NCBI GenBank assembly: GCA_022495995.1
Contig: JAFEMH010001236.1
Location: 62,001-126,000 of the forward strand
DNA: 64,000 bases
Source of the DNA: Adenophora triphylla var. japonica
Taxonomy: Eukaryota; Streptophyta; Magnoliopsida; Asterales; Campanulaceae
Reading direction: 5' to 3'
The notes under the pieces are model-generated. The model had not been told where the DNA came from, made no database searches, and worked only from the letters and a program-made list of their open reading frames with translations. Of the stretch, positions 32,829-42,535 are shown piece by piece (position 1 is the stretch's first letter; every line of letters begins with the position of its first letter). The translations under genes were made by a program, and so were the position numbers.

Positions 32829-33214
32829 GATACCTAAAAAGAAAATTGGTGCAAGGAGTTATTACACGAAAGAATCATATGCTTTTACAACGGGGTTCCT
32901 AGTATTTTATCGGTTCGGAGAGAAACTAAGTTATTCGCGATATTTATTGGTGATAAAAATGTTGAATTTTCATGTAAAAATTACGACATCATGCCCCCTC
33001 GGTGTAACCTAATCTATGTCCCTAATACAACGACTTATCATATTTATCTCCAAGTCTCGTACCATAAAATAACTAATCGTATATGATGAGGGGATTATTA
33101 TTCCAGAGATTAATAATGAGGGGATTTTTTTCTCAAATAATTCATTTTTAAAATTTTATTTCCCAAAATAACTAACTGTTCAAACTATTTTTCTAAATGT
33201 CCCAATTTTTTAAA

Positions 33215-33361
33215 CTCATTACACCGTGTAGCGAGTTTGACTTTGACCTGTCAAACTCGTTACACGGTGTAGCGAGTTTAGTGTAATTAAGGTTATCCGG
33301 TTTGTCATTAATTGCTAGTAATTAATAAAGACAAACTCGCTACACGGTGTAGCGAGTTTAC
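33215..33361. repeat. Three near-perfect palindromes (core CGCTACACGGTGTAGCG)
   Basis: Copies lie at about 33215-33239, 33257-33281 and 33333-33361. The best is a 27-base sequence that equals its reverse complement except at the central base, with arms AAACTCGCTACAC and GTGTAGCGAGTTT. They stand 140-285 bases upstream of the HROB-like start codon. Confidence 0.9.
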
Positions 33362-33499
33362 TTTTTTTTTTAGTAGATAAGGTTTTCCAAATTCATTTAT
33401 CCTCCTCTCCCTCATTCTTTCATTCTCGTATCCTCTTTCATTCTCGTATCCTCCTCGCAACCCTCAATCTTCTCAATCCAAATTCGATTAAACACAAAA

Positions 33500-34427
33500 A
33501 ATGGATCCAAGAGAGCTCCGTTTTTTTACCGCCATCCCAATTCCTCCGGTGAATCCTCCACCCCTCAATCTTCTCAATCCTCCTCTTCACCGCGTGTTAT
33601 TCCTGGTCCCGCCGGTGCCGTAGAGTCCGCCATGCGCCAGAAAATTCTCGACCGTCAGAGCTTATCTTCGCAAGAAATTCTGATCACAACCCAAGAGTAT
33701 ATACGGAGAGCGATTGAAGATCCGGTGAAGGATGAAGCTTTTCAAGACGGTCATTGGCTCTCTGCAATGGAATTTCTCACTGAAGCCGGTACATATTATC
33801 CGTTGAGCTCTATCAAGAAGAAATGCCATAATATTGACAGTGTGGATCAAGTATAATATCAAGATTAATTATAGTTAAATGTGTGTAAAGATAGTTGATT
33901 TTTACATTTATGTATGTTCTATTAGGTTATTGCCGTTATCAAGTCCTGCACATCAAATGGTTTTGGTGATCTCTGGGTGACTTTAAAAGTTAGGATATGA
34001 GCTCAGTATGCTTTTTATCATGGGTGAAATGTGTTTTGAGTTATTAAATGAGATAAAATTATTAGGATCCTATGGATACCATAGATGCTTCCATTCGTCG
34101 AAAAGTGTTAACTGAGAGTGAATTTGCAAATGATATATCTGTCGGTTCTGTTCTGATACTTTAGAAGGTATGATATATTAAATAGTGGAAGTCAGTACAC
34201 TTTGGAATCATCATTAATACTTCCATCTAATTGTTTGTTTTGAAATATTTAGGTTGTTGTTTTTGCCCCCAACATATCACGATCAGCACGTTATCTTAAC
34301 ATCACACTCAACAATGTCTTCGAGGTACATATTTTCTTATTTTTGCTGAATTGTTGAAATCATATAGTAAATGATGTTAAGCACATTTGTTTTGCAGGTA
34401 TTTTCTAAGAATAATGTAGTTAAGTGA
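33500..34427 (+). pseudogene. HROB-like OB-fold gene, five exons, with one in-frame stop
   Basis: In animals HROB works with MCM8-MCM9 in homologous recombination; plants have homologues. The ATG at 33500 is followed by a frame problem at a run of seven T (about 33530). The frame then reads SSSPRVIPGPAGAVESAMRQ and KILDRQSLSSQEILITTQEY. Exons: 33500-33850, 33926-33988 (VIAVIKSCTSNGFGDLWVTL), 34066-34167 (DPMDTIDASIRRKVLTESEF), 34253-34324 (VVVFAPNISRSARYLNITLN) and 34398-34427 (VFSKNNVVK stop). All joins are in phase with GT/AG ends and introns of 73-85 bases. A TAG at 34162-34164 stands where CAG (Gln) is expected. The name rests on recalled family resemblance. Confidence 0.62.
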
Positions 34428-34734
34428 ATGCTAAGCTCATTTGATTTACGTGAATTTTCTAAATATTTGAATGAATTAATGTAAGATTTCCTATGTGACC
34501 GGGATGTGGTCACTAACTTGATTATATTTATTTTGATGTTATTTTAGTTTTTTAAAATTATTTGGTACAGTTTGTGTTTGGTTTCGTTGCAATTTTTCCT
34601 GTCATCATTTTTTTAACACATGTAAAAAAAAAGTTTAAAAAAAATATATAATTCAGCAACAGATGTAAAACAAAAAAAAAGTTTGTAAACAAAAACATAA
34701 TAATTCATGAAAAAGAGTTGACGTTGAATATATT
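34428..34734. other. AT-rich sequence downstream of the HROB-like gene
   Basis: No gene seen. Runs of A at 34623-34690 could be the remains of polyadenylation or simple sequence. Confidence 0.5.
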
Positions 34735-34965
34735 ACTACCTCCGTCCCACTTCAAGGGTCCTATCTTTTTTGATGTTAGCACGAATGTATTTTGAGCAAT
34801 AATTTGAAGTTAATTTAATTATCCAAATGAAAATTTAAAACTTGTTATTGATACACCAATATATGTACTACAAATAACAGTTTTTAGATATTCATTAGGA
34901 TAACTAAATTAACCTATAATTATTGCTCAAAATACCTTCGTGGGTGAACATACGCCCCGTCCGCA
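34735..34965. mobile_element. Degenerate MITE
   Basis: The left end is CTACCTCCGTCCCACTTCAA. An inner inverted pair (ATTTTGAGCAATAATT and AATTATTGCTCAAAAT) lies at about 34790 and 34917. The right end is decayed (CGCCCCGTCCG). The fold and ends fit the Stowaway-like group. Confidence 0.55.
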
Positions 34966-35345
34966 TGCAAAAGCATGGGAAGTTTGAAAATGATTTTAGG
35001 AAATTAGACGGAACATACGAGCGCGATTTAGAAAACGAGAGTCGCCACTCCATTTTTAAGAGAAAAACTTCGAAAAACCTTTTGTAAAGAGAAATATGGG
35101 TTCGGGGGTCAGGTTACGTTTTGAGAAGAACGAGAAGTTCACCCAAAATGCCTCATAACGAGTATTTCTAATCTAACATCCAATAAATTTAACAAGTGTG
35201 TGACATGTATGAGACAAGAGAGATAAAGTGTTTTTCCATTGATAATATGAAATAAATACAACTTGTGAACCACTTTGAGCGGGGGGCCACATCCCGAGAT
35301 ACAAGATTTAGGATCAGATTACAGCTGAGAAGGTAACCTCTGCAG

Positions 35346-35411
35346 GTGGCTAAGTGTGTCGCGGGACACAGATAGCCAGTGGCTAAGTGTGTAGCGGGAC
35401 ACAGATAGCCA
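35346..35411 (+). repeat. Two tandem 33-bp units with GCGGGACA
   Basis: Each unit reads GTGGCTAAGTGTGT, then CGCGGGACA or AGCGGGACA, then CAGATAGCCA. Related CACGATATGTCGCGGGACAG and CACGATATGTCACGGGACAG occur at about 36063-36121. Confidence 0.88.
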
Positions 35412-36439
35412 TCTGCAGAGGTTTTACAGATTTTGCTTGCAGAAGAAACAAGGGAAAAATTACACCATACATGAATCCCAGAGACCACAGAGATCAATAA
35501 TCAACACTCAAGAGAGTATGGATATAAGTGATCCACACTCATCTTGATGAACAAGCAAAAATCACATCAAAATGACTCAATAGAATGCAATAACATGAAA
35601 ACAACGAATGGTTCACAGAATCTGAGACTAGAATAGAGAGTTATAATCAGAACTCTACACTAATTATCAAATTAAGCATGTAGATTGCATGAATAAGAGA
35701 GGAAGAGAGATAGAAGGAGAGAGAGAGAGAGATTGTCACCTTTGTAGACCACAATTCCTATATCAAGTTAGATATAGAAACCTTCAGATATCAGCTTCAG
35801 AACCAATATCAAACCAAATTCAGATCGAATTAGATATAGATGATGTGTGTGATGTAGAAAATTGTATGAGAGAGAGAATTTTGTGTGAGAGAGAAAGGAA
35901 TTGTGTGTTTTTGTGGGATTACTGTGTGTACGCTCTCATTTTGGCAGAGTAACACTAAGGCGTCGAAAAGGGATCCAGAAATGGGAGGAGGAGGATCCAT
36001 TTTATAGCTGCATGGGAGTGGCCAAGAGTGTCGCACGACCTTGCGTTTGCATTTTCCAATGGCACGATATGTCGCGGGACAGCATGTGTTCATTTTCTAA
36101 TGGCACGATATGTCACGGGACAGAAGGAGCCATAACCATTTTTTTCTAGAAACATGCAAGGTGGCAGACTGGAAGGCTCTTTCCAGCGAGGTCCTGTCCA
36201 AATTCATTATTCCTGGCAGGTCCTTCCTTGCTCGAAAAGTCTTGAAAAGTTTCCGAATTGCACCTAAACTTTATGAAAGTTTGGAGAATTGCCAGAAAAC
36301 TTTAATTGAAAGGCAGGAGCCAGATTTGGGTACTTACAGAAGCCCCTCGGCAATGGTACTTGCGAAGCAAGTGGGGTTGTCGATAAAAGTGAGAATCCAA
36401 TCTGGCGAACTGCCGAGATGGATTGGGATTGGGTGACCA

Positions 36440-36880
36440 AGGAGGTCGAGCGGCTGAACCTCTGGAAGGCTACCTACGTATCCTGAAGAGGAATCAAGCC
36501 AAATCGTAGTTCTGGGCAAGTGAGAACTTGTGGTGCCTCAAACCGAAGAAAGATCAAATTGGTCAAATGGCTGGACCTTTGGAGAAAAGATTCCTACATA
36601 TCCCTAAGAGGGAATCAAGTAGGATCATAGTTCTTGGCAAGTGAGAACTTGTGGTGCCTCAAACCGAAGAAAGACCAAAGTGGTCAAATGGCTGGACCTT
36701 TGGAGAAGGGATTCATACATATCCCTCCTAAGAGGGAATCAAGACGGATCGTAGTTCAAGCAAGTGAGGACGTGTTGTGTCTCAAACCAAAGAAAAGACC
36801 AAAGTGGTCAAATGCCTGAACCTTTTGAGAAAGGATTCCTATGTATACCTAAAAGGGAATCAAGCCGGATCGTAGTTCAC
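36440..36880 (+). repeat. Tandem array, about 121-bp unit, about 3.5 copies
   Basis: Anchors CCTACGTATCC, CCTACATATCC, CATACATATCC and CCTATGTATACC lie at about 36473, 36593, 36714 and 36838. Each is followed by GGAATCAAG and a TCGTAGTTC-like block. It is noncoding. Confidence 0.88.
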
Positions 36881-36900
36881 CCCATGGTGTATGCTCTTCT

Positions 36901-38410
36901 TTCCTAACAGGGGACAATTCAATGAAGGTAGAAGTGATAGCAATGAAGGTAGAACAGATCAGTGGGTTGAAGTGATAGCTTACAACCAAAGCTGCATACG
37001 GATCCTCGTCGTTCACCCCTTCTTTTACAACTTCCATTTTACATGTTATGGATCAGAACCTAATAGTATGAAATGTAACATTACTTACAAAATATTGTTA
37101 TCAACAACTTCAGCTTGGCAAAGTATTAATTTACTAGCATTTGCAGTGTTGTTTCTTTCCTTGGCAAAGTATTAATTGCAACTTGGGCTACATAGCCCAA
37201 TAGTTCACTAGATTTCCATGGTTGCAAATTACACCGAACCAAAACGATATCAAACCGAAATCGAAAATACCAAACCATTAACAAACCAAAACTTATTGGT
37301 TTCAAAACACCTAAAACGAATATCCTTTGGTTCGGTTCGGTTTTGACCTAACACCGAACCAAACCGAACCATGCACACCCCTACTAAAAACACGATCAAC
37401 TCCGGCGATCACTAACTTCGACGACCAAACAACTGAGAAATTATAAGTAATTTCTCAGTTGTCAATTAAAATACTAAGAACACAATCATCACTAAATAAA
37501 TGTTCAAATTTGATTTGAGGGACATTTGTTAAAATGTTCAAGTAAAATATTTTTAAAAATGTAAACACATAAAACCTTTAACGATTTCACCACATTGAAA
37601 TAAAAAGAAAATAAATATTTAAATATTTATTTAGACGGATAAAGTGATATAAAAAAAACTTAAGGAACTAAAAGCTTAATTGCATATTTCACTTATCATA
37701 ATTATTTATTCACATAGCCTTATCCTTACGACAGATCAAATTAAACTACACACTTCATTATCTAAACTTTAAAAGAAACCATTTAAATTAAATCAAAATT
37801 TACAAAAAATAAAAAACAGAGAATTGCTTGGTGACCAATGCGTGAGATAACTTCACAAACAAAAGTAACTTCCATTTATTTCTATCTTGGTGCCTAACCT
37901 TCAATGACGCATGTTTAACTGTATCGGAGTAAGCGGACTACAAGAAGTTGTGCCCATTTTTGTCAGGGTCAGTTGAGGCTTTGTTTGGCAACGACACAGC
38001 AGCGTACCGTGACGAGAAAATATTGAACCTAAAATCATCTTCCTCGTTGAAATGACTGTTGTTCCCAGTGCCTTGATCGAAATTGAGCGAAATTGAAATG
38101 ACTGTTGTTCCCATGTTAAGGCGGTGGAGATCCAGAGCTCGCCGAATTTCTTTGGTCCGGTGACGAGAGTGGTGACCGAAAAATGAGAGAGAGACGACAA
38201 ACAAGAAAGGAGAGGGACATCGACGAAAAATGTGCGGTCGAAGATAGAGAAGGCGTGGCCGGAGGTGGGGAGGTAAGGGTCACCAGAGGTAACATGGGAA
38301 AGGTAGAGAGAGAAAGTAGAAAGAAAGAGGAGTGTGGGTTTTGTGTGGGTGTGATTTGGGAGGGGTGGGGTGGGGTTTTATTCAGGGTTACAGGGATTAT
38401 ACGGTTAGTT
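36901..38410. other. Intergenic sequence with a fragment rich in CCGAACC
   Basis: I see no supportable gene. At about 37215-37385 ACCGAACCAAA and GGTTCGGTT recur and the stretch ends CATGCACACCCCTAC, like one end of a hAT-type non-autonomous element; the other end is not visible. Short open frames at 37901-38455 show no recognisable domain. Confidence 0.5.
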
Positions 38411-38418
38411 ATTTGTGT

Positions 38419-39476
38419 TAGGGGTAGAAATGGTTTGGCTCAAACCGCGGTTTGAAGTTGAACCGAGCCAAATCGTGTGGTTTGGTTCGGTTTTTAGACA
38501 TAAGTGATTTTGCTCGGTTTGAGAAATTAACAAACCATGTGGTTCATCTCAGCTTGGGGTTTGGCACTCCTAAACCGAGCCGAACCATTTAGGACTGAAC
38601 CGCGGTTTGAAACCGTGAAATCGAGTCGTGAACCGAACCATGAAATCGCAATCCTGACCGTCTCTTCAAAATCTTAGTTAATCTCAGCCTTTAATTTTTA
38701 AAAACCCTAAATAACACTTTAACAAAACCTAACAAAACATCAGCGCCATATTCCCAAATCGTTTCTCTCTCTTCCCGTTTTCTCTCTGCCTCTCTGGTTT
38801 CTCTCATCAACGACGATCAATCGACGACGAGCACTGTTCTCTTCAATCGACGACGATCGGATTTAGGTTAGGGCGTTGTTAAGCTGCTTCGTGAGTGAGA
38901 GTGACGAGTCGAGGTCGAGCCGTCGAGTTCACTCCTTCGTCCTCCACAACGGCCTCCGACCGGCAACGGTCATCTTCTCAGGTAATTCGAACTCTCTCCC
39001 TTCGTCTAATCCGTATACTTTTATTTTTGTATCTCGCGATTTTATGAAATTTTAGAAACAATTGGCTAATACCGTGGTTTCAACAGATTAATCTCATCAA
39101 ATAAATCCTTACTATTTGTGAGTTTATGAGATTTTAGTGAGTTTATTTGATTTTAGTGTGATTCATGAGTTTTGCTAATACCGTGAGTTTATGAAATTTT
39201 AGAAGCAAATTGTAAATACAGTGTTCACTTTAGATTTAGGGGGATGAACCTATGTTAGATTTGGAATGTGGTTTGGACCGTGGTCTGAACCGCAAAATCA
39301 AACCGCAAATCAAATCGCAGTTTAGACCGAACCAAACCAAATCTTAGATGTTTAGTTTAGCTCGGTCTGAATTTTTTTTATGATTTAGCTCGGATTGAAA
39401 TTTTTTCAAACCGATGCTAGCGGTTTGACTTCTAAATTTGCCCCAACCGAGCTAAACCGAATCATTTCCACCCCTA
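38419..39476. mobile_element. hAT-type non-autonomous element carrying captured 5'UTR sequence
   Basis: The element is 1,058 bp with ends TAGGGGTAGAAATGG and the complement of TAGGGGTGGAAATGA, and an 8-bp duplication ATTTGTGT at 38411-38418 and 39477-39484. The terminal 250 bases on each side are full of GGTTCGG, AACCG and GCGGTTT words. The centre (38690-39000) is different: a telo-box-like AAACCCTAA, a CTCTCT-rich leader, and TCTTCTCAG|GTAATTCG, like a leader exon with a splice donor. There is no start codon frame of any length. Confidence 0.8.
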
Positions 39477-39582
39477 ATTTGTGTTGTGAGACTATAAGGT
39501 AAATATAATGTGTTATTGTCTTAGAACGTAAATTAGGTTATAATGAGGGATTATAACGTAATTTTCTCAAAAATCTAAAAAT

Positions 39583-39722
39583 TGTGGTCAAAAGTTCAAT
39601 AAAAAAGTCAAATGGGACAAAAAAATGTTTGTCTCATTTGACTTTTTTGTTGAACTTTGACCACAAATTTATGAAAGATTAATCATGTTCATGAAATTCT
39701 AAAGGTTGTTGTTGATAATATT
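39583..39722. mobile_element. Fragment of the 17055-type MITE folded head to head
   Basis: GTGGTCAAAAGTTCAATAAA is followed by its inverted counterpart (TTGAACTTTGACCAC) at 39583-39665. The sequence then continues as the inner part of the MITE at 17055 to GATAATATT, where Gypsy-2 copy 1 begins. The insertion therefore lies within a MITE. Confidence 0.7.
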
Positions 39723-40505
39723 TGTTGTGGCCAGATTTTCCACATGTTGACATCATTGAATATCCCTGCATGGTGACATCCTCAGTTGTTCCTGCATGTC
39801 AAGATGATATTCCACTGTAAGTATTGCATAATATTTATTGTGTTTATCTAATATTATTTATATCATATTTTACAAGAATCAAAGGAGTTAAATCCGAGAT
39901 ATTTACTAAAGCACATGGGACTTTTCCCTCAACGCTAAAAAGACCGAGTCAAAGGACGTTGAGAGGATAAGAAGATGTGCCGAGATTATAGGGATTTTTG
40001 TTAGTTTGTTACGTTGAGTTGTGGAAGACTTGGTCTTAGCGAAGTCCTTGATTTGGTTAAACAACCCAGTCAATGGCAATCTCCGAGCTTCATCAAACGG
40101 CCGTGATCTCCATCTTTGGCAATATTTTCTCCTTGTTTCTAGGGATATTTTTACCTTTCTTTTTACTATTTAAGGGGTATAAAAGAGAGTAACCTACACT
40201 TCCACACACACGTTCACTAGCTTCTGTAAACTCTCTCTTATGCTATCCGACTTGTAATCACTCAACTATCAATAATACATTTTTGAGGTTTTAGGTAGGT
40301 TACCTAAAACCTCCCGAGGTTTTATGCCGGCGAGATCATTTGACTCAAGGGCTTTCCTCGTTATATTGTTGTGTCCTTGATTGTGTTTCTTCATTTTAGC
40401 ATCCGTTTGTTCCATTTAATCAAATTCCAAAGTCCCCTCCTTATTATTAAATCCATACACTTTCATAAGTCAAGATTCGACATTATTGTTTTTTCTACCA
40501 AAACA
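39723..40505 (+). repeat. 5' LTR of Gypsy-2 copy 1
   Basis: The LTR is 783 bp, from TGTTGTGGCCAG to CTACCAAAACA, with the same ends as the LTRs of copy 2. It is longer than those (603 bp), so the two copies belong to different subgroups. A TATA-like GGTATAAAAGAG lies near 40177. Confidence 0.82.
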
Positions 40506-40508
40506 ATT

Positions 40509-40522
40509 TGGCGCCCACCGAG
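40509..40522 (+). other. Primer-binding site of Gypsy-2 copy 1
   Basis: TGGCGCCCACCGAG, three bases after the LTR, is identical to the site of copy 2 (59704-59717, minus). The tRNA is not identified. Confidence 0.7.
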
Positions 40523-40570
40523 GCCATTTGGTCTATTGATTATTTGGATCATTTCCTAAAACGATTCATC

Positions 40571-42535
40571 ATGTCAACTAACCCGAAGGTTTCCGCCGCC
40601 GGCAAGACAATCGTCGTTACTCCATCGCTCGGGGGCAAGGCAACCTCGTTGCCGCCACCTCCTCAATCGAAGCCTCGCATGATGCGGCCTTCGCCATCTT
40701 CCCAAACGGCAGAATCTTCTAATGTGGATGCTGACATCCAAAGTGCCTTGACCATGTTGAATCAGAGGCTGGATAACCAGGATAGTAACTCAAAGTTTTT
40801 GGCCAATGATATGATCAAGATGCAGTAAGATTAGAAGCTCATTGCATCCCACCAAAGAACATCTCGACAATGCGCGCGAGGAATATCGGCTTTGAAACCG
40901 GTGGAGGATCTCCGTTTCGTAATGAATTCATTCCAATGGGCAGCCCATCTCGAGACTCATCGAGACGACACCTTCAATGATGTCGACGCCTTCCAGATGT
41001 CGACACCTTCCAAGATGTCGACACCTCACGATGTCGACACCTTCCTTGATGTCGACACCTTAATCCGATGACACTTTGCCGACACCACCCCCAACAGGAT
41101 TCACCTCTTTCATGCCATTCACCGACAACACCGTTGTTACCTCACCAAGTAGACAATACCGGTTTGCTTAATAATCTTTTTAATAATAATGCTTTCAATC
41201 ATATTCCCGCGCCGACCCTTTTGCAGTAATCCGTTAGCCGCTGCATGTAGGACCTTAGAGAGCTGATAATGAATGTACTGCATAACCCCTCTAATCCAAC
41301 CAACATCTCGTAATTGCTACAATCGGTCCGGTTTGTCCCAACAATTTCAAATGTCGACATCCCGAAGCGTTTCAAATGCGTTCCATCCATGAAGTTGTAT
41401 GATGGCAAAGACGGATCCGAGAGGAGCATGTTGCCCACTATCACGAGAAGATGGACATAGTGCATATCCCACTTAAATTCGGGGAAGCTTGCTTGTGCAG
41501 AGGATTTGGATCAACCTTGGTCGACCGGCTCTTAAATGGCCGATTAGGCAACCCCTAGGCTCAATTGGTTCATATGCCCACTTATCAACATGTTCTATAA
41601 CCAATTCTCATGCAATCGACAATTCGAGAAGCCGACAAGCGACCTCTACAATGTGACCCAAGAGCCTAATGAGACCTTGAAGGAATATGTCCACCGGTTT
41701 AACAAAGAAGTGCTAGAAATTCCCAATCTCGACATGTCGACACGCAGTAAGCATTCAAAATGGGGTCAAGAAAGATTCACAAAGACTATCAAGATCCGTG
41801 ATGACTCCTTGCAAACGGTTGGAAGAAATCGAAGCGTGGCCCTAAAATTCATAAGATTGGAGGAAGATGAGGCTGCGAAGATCAAAGTCCTCATCCAAGT
41901 TGTCGACATATGACAATCCGTACAGAAGACCGAATCATCCCACCGCAGAACAACCGTTCCAATCCTTATTCGAGAACTGATAACAGCAAAATTAATTCAA
42001 TTGAGGGTGAGGATGAAGATAGCGATAATGTTCCTAATATTTCTGACTATTGCTTTTCTGTTGACATTTCAGGTGTACTTTGTGCAATGGGTAACCTTGG
42101 AGAAAAAGCAAGATGGCCAAAGAAGACTGATAAATCCACAGGATGGCGTGACAAGTCAAAATGGTGCGCTTACCATGAACACTTCGGGCATATCATAGAA
42201 GACTGCATAGCACTAAGAAAGGAGATCAGCTACTTGCTCTCGAAGGGATATCTTAAGGAGTTTCTGGGGTCCAGAAAGGAGAAGGCAGAAAATGCAGAGG
42301 TTCCACATGAAGTCGAGCGACCAGTTTCTCCTCCAGCATCGACAAAGGTGATCAACTTCATCAGTGGAGGGTTAGAGATTTGTGGCACTTCCTATTCTGC
42401 CGCAAAGCGACACGCCAAGGAGTCAAAGGGGGAGAAGCCAGAAAGACCATCCAGGATGTCCACATCCTACCAATCACCTTTGATGAGAGTAATCGAGACA
42501 ACTTGCTGGAACCTCCCCATAATGGCCTAGAGCCA
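40571..42535 (+). pseudogene. Gypsy-2 copy 1 gag, heavily degraded
   Basis: The ATG at 40571 gives MSTNPKVSAAGKTIVVTPSL. Frames break at about 40830 and again through 41590. The capsid part is recognisable (FEKPTSDLYNVTQEPNETLK, EYVHRFNKEVLEIPNLDMST) and the knuckle-like WCAYHEHFGHIIEDC lies near 42165. A local expansion of GATGTCGACACC lies at 40976-41053. The protease is absent because the sequence jumps from gag to mid-RT at about 42535. Confidence 0.82.
40976..41053 (+). repeat. Local array of GATGTCGACACC words inside gag
   Basis: Five units of about 18 bases, each with GATGTCGACRCC, occur here. Copy 2 at the matching place (about 59230-59290) has only single GACATCC and GACACCC words. 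Confidence 0.88.

Larger units (their letters stand above)
34966..36900. repeat. Unclassified repeat block, possibly a non-coding LTR element
   Basis: There is no coding domain. It contains GAGAGTCGCCACTCC near 35038, tandem and dispersed GCGGGACA words (35346-36125), and a 121-bp array (36440-36880). A leader-like GA-rich stretch at 35695-35900 precedes the second group of GCGGGACA words. I could not find matching LTR ends or a target duplication. A LARD-type element is possible. Confidence 0.4.

Noticed and set aside
37901..38455. Overlapping open frames of 90-99 codons on both strands
   Set aside because: No recognisable domain, no splice or promoter context, and the stretch borders a repeat-derived element.
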